Shown piece after piece: positions 14,547 through 22,535 of a stretch of 33,101 bases of DNA (position 1 is its first letter; each line of letters begins with the position of its first letter). The notes beneath the pieces were generated by a model, which was not told the origin of the DNA, searched no databases, and saw only the letters and a list, made by a program, of their open reading frames with translations. Source of the DNA: an uncultured Lachnospiraceae bacterium (lineage in GTDB: Bacteria > Bacillota > Clostridia > Lachnospirales > Lachnospiraceae); NCBI GenBank assembly GCA_910578085.1, contig CAJTPM010000001.1, positions 57,068-90,168 on the forward strand, read 5' to 3'. The position numbers were made by a program, and so were the translations under genes.

Positions 14547-15169
14547 TATGCATACACCTCCTCAATCTTTGTAACGGCATCCTTTGTCAGGATCAGTGTG
14601 CCCGCCTTCAGGATATCATAGACGTTGATTGTCCCCGGCAGTGCGGTCTGTACAAAAGGAAGGTTGTTTGCGGATTTGATCACCACATCATCCTTCTCGC
14701 CCAGAACAACCAGTGCTCTGTCTTCCACTTTCAGGTTATCCATCACCGCTTTGAACTTCTTCGTCTTGATCTCGTCAAACTTCAACTCATCCAGAACAAC
14801 AAGCTTGCCGCCTGCAACTTTATCGGATAATACTGATTTTAATGCCGCTCTTTTCTCTTTCTTATTCATCTTAAAGGAATAATCTCTCGGTACAGGGGCA
14901 AATACAACACCGCCGCCCTTCCACTGAGGAGATCTTGTGGAACCCTGTCTCGCATGACCGGTTCCTTTCTGTCTCCAGGGCTTTCTGCCGCCGCCGGAAA
15001 CCTCGCCACGGGTTTTTGCTTTCTGGGTTCCCTGACGATTGTTTGCAAGCTGCTGTACCACTGCCATATGCACAAGATGTTCGTTTACTTCCACACCGAA
15101 CACCGCGTCGTTTAATTCAACAGTGCCAACTTCCTTGCCTTCCATATTATAAACAGATACGTTAGCCAT
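14546..15169 (-). CDS. rplD: 50S ribosomal protein L4
   Basis: L4 lines the exit tunnel and, in E. coli, represses the S10 operon by binding its leader. The 207-aa product has an extended tunnel loop at residues ~45-78 (TRGEVSGGGRKPWRQKGTGH then ARQGSTRSPQWKGGG). A C-terminal Rossmann-like domain with ALVVLGEKDD follows. Length is typical. If L4 autoregulation exists here, the leader at 16363-16714 is its probable target. Confidence 0.98.
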   Translation of the reverse strand: MANVSVYNMEGKEVGTVELNDAVFGVEVNEHLVHMAVVQQLANNRQGTQKAKTRGEVSGGGRKPWRQKGTGHARQGSTRSPQWKGGGVVFAPVPRDYSFKMNKKEKRAALKSVLSDKVAGGKLVVLDELKFDEIKTKKFKAVMDNLKVEDRALVVLGEKDDVVIKSANNLPFVQTALPGTINVYDILKAGTLILTKDAVTKIEEVYA

Positions 15170-15194
15170 CTCTTTGTCCTCCTTTCGCCCTGAA

Positions 15195-15878
15195 TTATGC
15201 TTCAGCTCTGGTCGTCTCTTTGATCGTAACCAGCGCTTTCTTAGGTCCCGGAACAGAACCTTTTATTAACAGCAGATTTTTCTCTGCATCTACTCTCACT
15301 ACTTCCAGGTTCTGAACAGTTACCTTTTCGCAGCCCATATGGCCCGGCATGCCCTTTCCTTTGAACACTCTGCTCGGGGAAGAGCAGGCGCCGTTAGAAC
15401 CCTGATGGCGATGGAATTTGGAACCGTGCTTCATGGGGCCTCTGTGCTGTCCGAGTCTCTTGATCGCGCCCTGGAATCCCTTACCTTTAGAAATACCGGA
15501 AGCGTCAACTCTTTCGCCCACTTCAAAGATATCAGCTTTAATCTCGTTCCCCAGTTCATATTCCTCTGCATTTTCAAAGCGGAACTCTCTGACGTATCTC
15601 TTACCAGATACACCGGCTTTCTTAAAATGTCCCATCTCAGCTTTGTTTACGCCGTGGGGATGAGCCACTTCTTTTTTTCCGCCCTTGTCTTTGTTGACGA
15701 TCTTTTCCTTCTTGTCAACAAACCCTACCTGCACTGCCTTGTAACCGTCATTTTCCTCTGTCTTGATCTGGGTTACCACGCAGGGACCCGCCTGAAGAAC
15801 GGTTACCGGAATCAGCGTACCGTCTTCCTGGAAGATCTGAGTCATTCCGACTTTTGTTGCTAAAATCGCTTTCTTCAT
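15195..15878 (-). CDS. rplC: 50S ribosomal protein L3
   Basis: L3 nucleates 50S assembly; its loop reaches the peptidyl-transferase centre. The 227-aa product starts MKKAILATKVGMTQIFQEDG and has ISKGKGFQGAIKRLGQHRGP and SSPSRVFKGKGMPGHMG, the conserved extended loop. AAAGGAGGG lies upstream of ATG 15878. A 166-nt spacer with a GC-rich stem separates it from rpsJ. Confidence 0.98.
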   Translation of the reverse strand: MKKAILATKVGMTQIFQEDGTLIPVTVLQAGPCVVTQIKTEENDGYKAVQVGFVDKKEKIVNKDKGGKKEVAHPHGVNKAEMGHFKKAGVSGKRYVREFRFENAEEYELGNEIKADIFEVGERVDASGISKGKGFQGAIKRLGQHRGPMKHGSKFHRHQGSNGACSSPSRVFKGKGMPGHMGCEKVTVQNLEVVRVDAEKNLLLIKGSVPGPKKALVTIKETTRAEA

Positions 15879-15956
15879 GTTACCCTTTACCCTCCTTTTG
15901 TTCTACATCGGACCATGCATTTTCGGGCTCCCCGTATCTCCCAGGCTGTTTTCCCC

Positions 15957-16004
15957 CTGCGGGTCGCCGCTTTCAGCTTTGCCGCTGTCAGCCGATGCCC
16001 GCAG
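15957..16004 (-). other. GC-rich stem-loop in the rpsJ-rplC spacer
   Basis: Arms CTGCGGG (15957-15963) and CCCGCAG (15998-16004) flank a loop that itself contains a 12-bp direct repeat of the form GCCGCT-T/G-TCAGC. The spacer 15879-16044 otherwise contains only the rplC ribosome binding site. It could be a regulatory or processing element; no U-run follows. Confidence 0.5.
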
Positions 16005-16044
16005 CGGCTTTACTTCGCCCCTGCATGTTCATTCTAGTAGAAGG

Positions 16045-16362
16045 TTATTTTTGTTTCATTTTGATATCAATGTACACACCCGCCGGCATTTCCAGTCTCT
16101 GCAGCGCATCGATGGTCTTGGGCGTCGGTGCAATGATGTCGATCAGTCTCTTATGGGTTCTCTGTTCGAACTGTTCTCTGGAATCTTTGTATTTGTGAAC
16201 CGCCCTCAAAATTGTAACAACCTCTTTCTTTGTAGGAAGGGGTACCGGTCCGCTCACCTGAGATCCATTCTTCCTGACTGTTTCGATGATTTTTTTTGCA
16301 GACGCATCAACCAGCTGGTGATCATACGCCTTTAATGTAATCCTCATTACCTGACTTGCCAT
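16045..16362 (-). CDS. rpsJ: 30S ribosomal protein S10 (NusE)
   Basis: S10 works in the 30S head and as NusE in antitermination. The 105-aa product begins MASQVMRITLKAYDHQLVDA, and contains VSGPVPLPTKKEVVTILRAV and RTHKRLIDIIAPTPKTIDAL. It is the first gene of the superoperon. Its Shine-Dalgarno (AAGGAGG) lies in the loop of a small A/U stem, so leader folding may influence its translation. Confidence 0.98.
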   Translation of the reverse strand: MASQVMRITLKAYDHQLVDASAKKIIETVRKNGSQVSGPVPLPTKKEVVTILRAVHKYKDSREQFEQRTHKRLIDIIAPTPKTIDALQRLEMPAGVYIDIKMKQK

Positions 16363-16714
16363 AAAAAAAGTCGCCTCCTTTTCGCACTTTTTTGAAATGA
16401 AAATGTATCTTTCATTTTTAGTACGACAAGCGGTGACTGTACACTCCTCCGTGTGTGTCCGATACCCGGACAGATCATAATTTTTGTCCGATATGCCTTT
16501 TCATACGCGCTGTATGAAGTACTTTGGCCGCACACGCTTCTGCCTTTTGCTGTAAAAAGTTCTTGCAGAATCCTTCTGTCTGTACAGTGACTTGTCGTCA
16601 GTTTCCTCGCCGGAGATTCCTGATCTTCCGGTTTTGACATTCGCTCCACGGAAAACCTGCCAGTAGTTGCCCGCTGACAGCAACCTCACGCTTCATTGCT
16701 ATCATGTCACAGCA
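16363..16714 (-). promoter_or_regulatory. Structured 5' leader of the S10 operon
   Basis: About 350 nt separate the predicted transcription start from rpsJ. Two distant segments pair: ACGACAAG-TC-ACTGTACA (16598 to 16581) with TGTACAGT-CACCG-CTTGTCGT (16443 to 16423). This gives 16 base pairs with one internal loop, enclosing 137 nt. Inside are a TTCATAC/GTATGAA hairpin and a CGGACA/TGTCCG hairpin. Next to rpsJ an A/U stem (16364-16371 with 16386-16393) presents the Shine-Dalgarno in its loop. In other bacteria L4 regulates through the S10 leader; a similar role here is an inference. Confidence 0.65.
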
Positions 16715-16720
16715 AAAGCT

Positions 16721-16749
16721 ATTGTACTATAGAAATTCCGATAATGCAA
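16721..16749 (-). promoter_or_regulatory. Sigma-A promoter of the S10-spc-alpha operon
   Basis: On the minus strand a -35 TTGCAT (16744-16749) and a -10 TACAAT (16721-16726) are separated by exactly 17 bp. Upstream, 16750-16785 is an A/T-rich tract with A-runs, resembling an UP element for the alpha C-terminal domain. Transcription would start near 16714. Confidence 0.8.
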
Positions 16750-16804
16750 GAACTTTTTTAATTATTTTTTATATATTTTCTGTTACGGATATTAAATCAC
16801 ACAA

Positions 16805-17623
16805 TCAGGGCTCTGACCTGTAATATTCCTCCGGGTCAACCCCATATATTTTTTTAAAAGCCCTGGAAAAATAACGATAATCAGTAAAACCGGTTTGAAA
16901 AAGCATGTCCAGCTGACTGACAGACTTTTCCTCCATAAGTTTCACAGCCTTATGCAGGCGCAGCATTGTCACATAATCACGGAACGTAATTCCCAATGCA
17001 TCTTTAATAAAATGAGAAAGATAATCCGGGGAAAGCTGCATCTCCTCAGCCAGTTCCTCCAGTCTTGGCTGTCTGTCAAAATTTCCCTCCATGTAACCGA
17101 TAATATGATGCAGTCTTTCCATCCTCTCAGCCTCCGTATGCATGACCACATCCGGCAGATACACGTAATCAGTCTGTGTCAGCAACAGAAAAAATATATG
17201 ATTGAGAATTTCCTGCATTTTAAATTCATAGGCCGTTGCCTGTGATTTTGAAATATCTAACAGTTGTTTCATATCCGAAACCAGTGACTGGTTCAACAGA
17301 TGATCTTTGTCAAACAAACATTCCTGAAAATGAATCTTCTGCAGATCCGGATAGTAGAAACCGCAAAACAGCGGATTGATACCAAGCCATATCACCCTGC
17401 TGTTTTTGTTCTGTTCAATGGAATGCGGTACGCATCGATTGACCAGAATAATATCACCAGCTTCCAGTTTGTACTTATGCTTATTTATAATGAAGACTGC
17501 TTCTCCGGAAAGGATAAGCGACAGTTCGATCTCCGCATGAAAATGAAGCTGAAAGTCATGTCCTCCCCATTCTTCTATACACATATATGAAGATTTGTGG
17601 TATTGAGTTATTTCATAACCCAT
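16805..17623 (-). CDS. AraC family transcriptional regulator
   Basis: A 272-aa regulator with an N-terminal cupin sensor domain (HFHAEIELSLILSGEAVFII, residues ~28-47, then PHSIEQN). The C-terminal AraC DNA-binding domain has two helix-turn-helix units (LEELAEEMQLSPDYLSHFIK and FQTGFTDYRYFSRAFKKIYG). I choose ATG 17623, preceded by AGAGGT; the ATG at 17671 lies at or before the predicted transcription start. It follows the sugar transport operon and probably controls it in response to a sugar. No terminator is visible between it and the S10 promoter. Confidence 0.93.
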   Translation of the reverse strand: MGYEITQYHKSSYMCIEEWGGHDFQLHFHAEIELSLILSGEAVFIINKHKYKLEAGDIILVNRCVPHSIEQNKNSRVIWLGINPLFCGFYYPDLQKIHFQECLFDKDHLLNQSLVSDMKQLLDISKSQATAYEFKMQEILNHIFFLLLTQTDYVYLPDVVMHTEAERMERLHHIIGYMEGNFDRQPRLEELAEEMQLSPDYLSHFIKDALGITFRDYVTMLRLHKAVKLMEEKSVSQLDMLFQTGFTDYRYFSRAFKKIYGVDPEEYYRSEP

Positions 17624-17675
17624 AATCCCTGCACCTCTGAACTGATATGATAAATTCCGGCCAATTCTCATTATT

Positions 17676-17703
17676 ATTATATATTTTTTTCAGTTTCTGA
17701 CAA
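17676..17703 (-). promoter_or_regulatory. Promoter of the AraC-type regulator gene
   Basis: On the minus strand TTGTCA (17698-17703) and TATAAT (17676-17681) are separated by 16 bp, a near-consensus sigma-A promoter. The start site would be near 17669, about 46 nt before the ATG at 17623. Confidence 0.75.
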
Positions 17704-17762
17704 GATATACTCCTTATTTTCTCCGACAGCCACAGCTATTCCAGGCAGCAGATATGGAAAAT

Positions 17763-17791
17763 CCCAAGATTCCTCTATCTGGAATCCCGGG
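17763..17791 (-). terminator. Hairpin downstream of the ABC transporter operon, possible weak terminator
   Basis: On the minus strand CCCGGGATTCC (17791-17781) pairs with GGAATCTTGGG (17773-17763) around a 7-nt loop. The 11-bp stem includes two G-U pairs that exist only on this strand. It is followed by ATTTTCC, a short U-run. It lies 43 nt after the permease stop and before the regulator promoter, consistent with ending the operon transcript partly. Confidence 0.5.
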
Positions 17792-17833
17792 ACATTTATG
17801 ATTGAATTTGACAGTTTGAACATCCCATACTTT

Positions 17834-18829
17834 TTAACTGTTCATTGTATTTTTTATAATGCGTTTTGCCTTCTTTCGGTTTTCAATAAACTGCAGGATC
17901 CGCGTCTGATTTGAAGAAATGCCGATAACCAGGATCAGAAAGACACCTGTTGCAACTTTCTGCAAAGACGCGCTGAGTCCGATTGAGATCAATCCCGCAT
18001 TCAGCATCTTCATGGAAATTGTCCCAAGGAAAATGCCGACTATCAGATTACAGTATTTTGCCAGAAAAACACCCATAAAAACACTCATCAGAGCATCAAA
18101 AGATACTGACATGGAATCCATACCACTTATGGAAGCGGCTCCTCCTTTGTTCGAAACCGATAATACTGCTGCCATCCCCAGCATGATCCCTTCTGCAAGA
18201 AAGCTCTTAAACCGTGTATCTCTGACACTCACGCCGATATTCGTTGAAATCCGCTGGTTATTGCCAATGGTTCTTACATGGTAGCCAATACTCGTGCGGT
18301 TAAATATAACATACATTAAAAATCCATATAATATCAGTATCATAAAGCAATATGGTGATCTTGCCAGTATTGTCGCATTTCCCCGTATCTTTACCCCTTC
18401 CGCATGAAACAGTAAAGTAGTCAGGGATTCATAAATCATCAGCATGCCTACCGCTGAAACGATCGACGGAACCCTCATGTAGTGATAGACCACGAAAATC
18501 AGAAGAGAAAGAATAATTGAAATGATTGTTGTTAAAACCACCAGCCCGATCAGTCCCGTATTGGTCGCAAGCATTGCTCTGCCGCCCAGAATGCCAGCCA
18601 GCACAACTACAGCTCCCGCGCTCATATCCCACATCTTCATCTGCATGTTCATACAGATCCCCCATGCAATAAGTACCGAAACAACAGACTGCCGTGCAAT
18701 TACCATCATGCCGTGCGCATCACCAAACAGCCCGTGTGACATAAATCGAAACATGAGGTAGACCACAATCGGCAAAATCAAAGCTTTGCAATAATCCGCA
18801 ATTTTATTTTTACGCAAGTTTTTCATCAT
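17834..18829 (-). CDS. CUT2-type sugar ABC transporter permease (second permease)
   Basis: A 331-aa polytopic membrane protein of the RbsC/BPD_transp_2 family, with roughly eight to ten hydrophobic segments. Family-like stretches include VSAVGMLMIYESLTTLLF and the coupling-region NNQRISTNIGVSVRDTRFKS near the middle. The open frame extends to 18946, but that would overlap the binding-protein gene; I place the start at ATG 18829 (18826 equally possible), 31 nt after the upstream stop. With the permease at 20072-20998 it likely forms a heterodimeric channel. Confidence 0.85.
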   Translation of the reverse strand: MMKNLRKNKIADYCKALILPIVVYLMFRFMSHGLFGDAHGMMVIARQSVVSVLIAWGICMNMQMKMWDMSAGAVVVLAGILGGRAMLATNTGLIGLVVLTTIISIILSLLIFVVYHYMRVPSIVSAVGMLMIYESLTTLLFHAEGVKIRGNATILARSPYCFMILILYGFLMYVIFNRTSIGYHVRTIGNNQRISTNIGVSVRDTRFKSFLAEGIMLGMAAVLSVSNKGGAASISGMDSMSVSFDALMSVFMGVFLAKYCNLIVGIFLGTISMKMLNAGLISIGLSASLQKVATGVFLILVIGISSNQTRILQFIENRKKAKRIIKNTMNS

Positions 18830-18860
18830 TTCCCACTCTTTCTTATCGGAATCTAATTTT

Positions 18861-20036
18861 TTACTCCACCATCCCCGCATGTCGCTGCACAACTTCTTCG
18901 ATATCGTATTTTGCATAAAACTCCGCAAAGTCCTCAAATGTCGCATCCGGGTTATATACGCGCAGGTATTCCTTCAGCTCATCGAATGTATAAGGGAACA
19001 CATCGCCTTCAATATATTTAGCATAATTTTCAAAGTCCTCCTCCGTCTCAAGGAAAAGATTCTTTCCATAGAGCGTAAACGGTCCATCTGTCATAGGAGA
19101 ACCTGTCACTGCATTATAGACCGGAATAAACAGCATAACCGGATCCGGATACTGGCCACCGGCAATAACATGTAAGGCCCCTCTCTCCACATCTTCACGG
19201 GAAGTCTCTTCAATATCAACTGTTGCCAGTTTAATCTCCCCGATCTTATTTTCAATTTCAAGAGCCTGAAGAACGCTGTCGGAAGCTCCATCAGATCCCC
19301 CCATGAGAATGATACCGTCAAAATCACTGTAAATGGAAATCATATTCTGTACAGCTGCACCGAACTCACCGGTATCATCATTTCTGTATTCAGCAATAAT
19401 GTTCATATCCTCATATTTTGCCACTGTATCAACAACGCCGTTCCAACGCTGGTCGGCAGCGGAGCTCCCCGGTGCAATGGCGATTGTCGCAATATTCCGG
19501 CATCCCTGTTCATACATCAGCTCAGCAAGTCTGCATCCTGTTTCATAATCATCACAGACCGAATACCCAAGCCAGTGTGAATAGGTCTCAAGCTGTTGTT
19601 TTAATTCAGGTGACGAAATATCCAGAGTATACTGTGCCAGATACACGCCTTTAGCTTCACAAAGCTGCATCATCTTATCATAACAGTCATAATCCAGAAT
19701 GACGTCAACCCCCTTCGAAATCAGATTTTCCGTTGTCTCAATATGTTCTTCACTTGAATAGGCCGTGGCATATGTTATTTCAAGGTTCATATTTTCTGCA
19801 AGGTAATCAAAATAGTTTTTATACTGATTGCTCAGAAGGTCTGAATATCCCCAGCACACAAAACCGACCTTTATAAGCGGCAACTCTGCATTTTCCGATA
19901 CATTTTCCTCATTGATATCAGTCTCAACAGTATTTTCATCCGCCACATCTGCCTCATTCGTCCCGGCAGATCCACATCCGAAAAGTGCACATGTGGTCAT
20001 ACAACATACCAGTAATAATGTTATTATTTTTTTCAT
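18861..20036 (-). CDS. Sugar ABC transporter substrate-binding lipoprotein
   Basis: A 391-aa protein with a lipoprotein signal peptide (MKKIITLLLVCCMTTCALFG then C21 as the lipid-modified cysteine). An acidic linker follows (residues ~25-50). The mature part resembles periplasmic-binding-protein type 1 folds (IKVGFVCWGY at the start of the fold; GVDVILDYDCYDKMMQLCEA; DGIILMGGSDGASDSVLQAL), as in ribose/xylose binders. It would capture a sugar or glycoside outside the membrane. Ligand cannot be read from sequence. AAAGGA precedes ATG 20036. Confidence 0.88.
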   Translation of the reverse strand: MKKIITLLLVCCMTTCALFGCGSAGTNEADVADENTVETDINEENVSENAELPLIKVGFVCWGYSDLLSNQYKNYFDYLAENMNLEITYATAYSSEEHIETTENLISKGVDVILDYDCYDKMMQLCEAKGVYLAQYTLDISSPELKQQLETYSHWLGYSVCDDYETGCRLAELMYEQGCRNIATIAIAPGSSAADQRWNGVVDTVAKYEDMNIIAEYRNDDTGEFGAAVQNMISIYSDFDGIILMGGSDGASDSVLQALEIENKIGEIKLATVDIEETSREDVERGALHVIAGGQYPDPVMLFIPVYNAVTGSPMTDGPFTLYGKNLFLETEEDFENYAKYIEGDVFPYTFDELKEYLRVYNPDATFEDFAEFYAKYDIEEVVQRHAGMVE

Positions 20037-20071
20037 ACTAACAGTTCCTTTCTATTTTTGTTCTTTTCATT

Positions 20072-20998
20072 TTACGTAATGATCTGTCCTTCTTTCTTTT
20101 TCATTGTCGCAAAAACAACGATGAGCAGCACTGCACCCTTAATTCCATCCACAACCTTCGGATCAACACCGCAAAGGATCAATCCGTTCCCAAGTATCGC
20201 CAGGGAAAACGCTCCCACAACTGCGCATATCATTCTGGAACCAGCACCGCCAGTCAACGGAAGCCCACCCAGCAGAAGCGCTATCAGTACATCCATATCC
20301 AGACCGCTTCCCGCTGTTGAAGATGCAACACCCACTCTTGCCAGTGTAAAAAACGCCGTAATTGTTGTGAAAATTCCCATGATGACATACGCAAGCAGCA
20401 TTTCAAGCGTCACTCTCACACCGGACAGTCTTGCTACTTCAGCACTCCCGCCAATTGCCTTCATGTCTTTTCCGATACGTGTAAAATCGAAAATATAAAA
20501 ACCTGTTATAATCAGCACAATCATTGTAATGATCTTAATGATCCAATTATCGAACTTCAAAAAAGATGCAGGCACTTCCATCCAGGAAGATGAAGTAATT
20601 GTCAGCACAATTCCACGCCAGATATTGCCCATGCAGATCGACACAATAAAGGCAGGGATATTCATTGCAATTGATATGCCACTGGTCAGAATTCCCGAAA
20701 CAACCCCTACCGCCAACGCTGCTAACAATGCCCAGAACCAATTGACATAATTCAGACAATATGCAATCATACACATGCAAAAGCCCGAGAGGCCGGCAAT
20801 GGAAAGATCCATTCCACCATGTGCATACACAAAGGTCGCTCCGATACTTGCCACCAAGACCCCAAACGCCTGATTCAGAAGCACTTCCATATTATTGCCC
20901 GAAAGAAACCGCCCCCCTGTGATAACCGTAAAACAGAGAAATAAAAAAATCATACACACTAACGGTAAACCTTTATGAAGACTCTGGCCTTTTTTCAT
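20072..20998 (-). CDS. CUT2-type sugar ABC transporter permease (first permease)
   Basis: A 308-aa RbsC-like permease. Signatures are FVYAHGGMDLSIAGLSGFCM (residues ~57-76, the usual GGIDLSVG region), GSAEVARLSGVRV (EAA-like cytoplasmic loop) and DMDVLIALLLGGLPLTGGAG. About eight to ten hydrophobic segments are visible. GGAGG is 10 nt upstream of ATG 20998. It lies 20 nt after the ATPase gene. Confidence 0.92.
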   Translation of the reverse strand: MKKGQSLHKGLPLVCMIFLFLCFTVITGGRFLSGNNMEVLLNQAFGVLVASIGATFVYAHGGMDLSIAGLSGFCMCMIAYCLNYVNWFWALLAALAVGVVSGILTSGISIAMNIPAFIVSICMGNIWRGIVLTITSSSWMEVPASFLKFDNWIIKIITMIVLIITGFYIFDFTRIGKDMKAIGGSAEVARLSGVRVTLEMLLAYVIMGIFTTITAFFTLARVGVASSTAGSGLDMDVLIALLLGGLPLTGGAGSRMICAVVGAFSLAILGNGLILCGVDPKVVDGIKGAVLLIVVFATMKKKEGQIIT

Positions 20999-21018
20999 AT
21001 TATATCCACCTCCTTTCC

Positions 21019-22515
21019 CTAAATCATATATTGAATAATGTCATTTTCCGACAATGTTTCACTGCGTTCAAACTCGTGTGACAGTCTGCCATCCTTCACA
21101 ATAAGAATCCGGTCACACATACCGATGAGTTCCGTCATTTCCTCAGAAATCATCATAATCGACTTCCCCTCCGTTTTCAGCCTGTAAATCAATTGATACA
21201 GATATGCTTTGACACTTATATCAATTCCCCTTGTGGGGCAGTCCATGATGAAGATTTCCGTCCCGTTCATGATCCATTTTGCCACTGCAACTTTCTGACG
21301 ATTACCGCCGGAGAGATCCCTGACATCCTGGGTTGCTTCACGGCATTTTATGGAGAGTGCATCCACGCCCTCTTTCGCAAGATCAGACTCCTTCACCGGC
21401 GAAATATAACTTTTATTACTCAATATTTTAAGCGCCGGCAAAACAATATTATTCAAAATACTGTCATCCAAAATAACTGACTCCGTATCTCTGTTTTTGG
21501 GCACATATCCAATCTTTGCCGCAATGGCATCCGAAGCATTTTTTATCAGCTTATTCCCGGCACGTATCTCTCCTGTGAGCAGCTTTGACGCCCCGAATGC
21601 AGCCCGCCCTACATCATGCATACCGCTGTCAGTCAGACCACCGATACCAAGTATCTCTCCGCCGTGCAGATCAAAATCAAAATTTTCAAGGATATCGCCA
21701 CAGGTCACATGCCTGCCGCTTAATACGACTTTTCCTTTATGTGAACTGTCGTAATCTGCCCTGTAGTAGTTCCCCGAAAGTTCCCTTCCCACCATTAATG
21801 TTTTGATCCTCTCAATCTCCATTTCTTCCTGACAGAGATTTTTCACCATAACGCCATCCCGCAGCACCGTAATAGACCGGCAGACCTGCATCAGCTCCTC
21901 CATATCATGTGAGATAAACAACACGGACTTCCCGTCATCTGCCATCTTCTCCATAATGTTATACAGGATCTGACGTCCTCTCTGCGAAAGGGCCGTAGTT
22001 GTCTCATCAACGATTAAAAGATCCGGATCACCTGCCATAGCCCTTGCAATTTCAACTATCTTTCGATTTTCAAAGTTGAGTGCGTCTATGGGACAATCAG
22101 GCGCAATATCTGTCACACCTATATTCTCCAATGCACGCCGCGCCGCATCCATCATTTTTCTGATCCTCAGAATCCCCCTGCTGGAGAACATTTTTTCCTG
22201 TCCGATAAAAATATTGGCAGCCACCGTTATCCCGGGGATCGTCCCTGTCTCCTGCACTATCATGCTGATCTTATGTTTCTGAGCTTCCAGCATGGAACGG
22301 GGATGGTGTACTTCTCCTTTGATCCACATTTCTCCGCTGTCAGCCATCTGTACCCCGGATATAATGGATGACAGAGTGGATTTCCCGGAACCGTTCTCGC
22401 CGATCAGTCCACGAATATCTCCACATGGTATCTCAAGATCCGCTTCTTTCAGTGCACAGGTTGAGCCGAAATTTTTAGAGATCTTTTTACATACTAGCAA
22501 AATTTCATTTTTCAT
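21019..22515 (-). CDS. CUT2-type sugar ABC transporter ATP-binding protein with two NBDs
   Basis: An RbsA/XylG-like ATPase of about 498 aa with two fused nucleotide-binding domains. The first has Walker A GENGSGKST and Walker B LLIVDETT, but its signature is degenerate (LNFENRKIVEIARA instead of LSxGQ). The second has a normal signature LSGGNRQKVAVAKW but lacks the Walker A lysine (LGIGGLTDSGMHDVGRAA), and its catalytic glutamate position is cysteine (IMDCPTRGID). Thus one composite site probably hydrolyses ATP. I prefer ATG 22515 with GGAG upstream; ATG 22533 is an alternative with no Shine-Dalgarno. It follows the GH3 gene almost without a gap. Confidence 0.92.
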   Translation of the reverse strand: MKNEILLVCKKISKNFGSTCALKEADLEIPCGDIRGLIGENGSGKSTLSSIISGVQMADSGEMWIKGEVHHPRSMLEAQKHKISMIVQETGTIPGITVAANIFIGQEKMFSSRGILRIRKMMDAARRALENIGVTDIAPDCPIDALNFENRKIVEIARAMAGDPDLLIVDETTTALSQRGRQILYNIMEKMADDGKSVLFISHDMEELMQVCRSITVLRDGVMVKNLCQEEMEIERIKTLMVGRELSGNYYRADYDSSHKGKVVLSGRHVTCGDILENFDFDLHGGEILGIGGLTDSGMHDVGRAAFGASKLLTGEIRAGNKLIKNASDAIAAKIGYVPKNRDTESVILDDSILNNIVLPALKILSNKSYISPVKESDLAKEGVDALSIKCREATQDVRDLSGGNRQKVAVAKWIMNGTEIFIMDCPTRGIDISVKAYLYQLIYRLKTEGKSIMMISEEMTELIGMCDRILIVKDGRLSHEFERSETLSENDIIQYMI

Positions 22516-22535
22516 ATATCCATCATTCTCCATTT

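Noticed and set aside
16347..16649. 100-codon frame in the S10 leader
   Set aside because: It overlaps the rpsJ start out of frame, has no clear ribosome binding site, and coincides with the paired leader structure.
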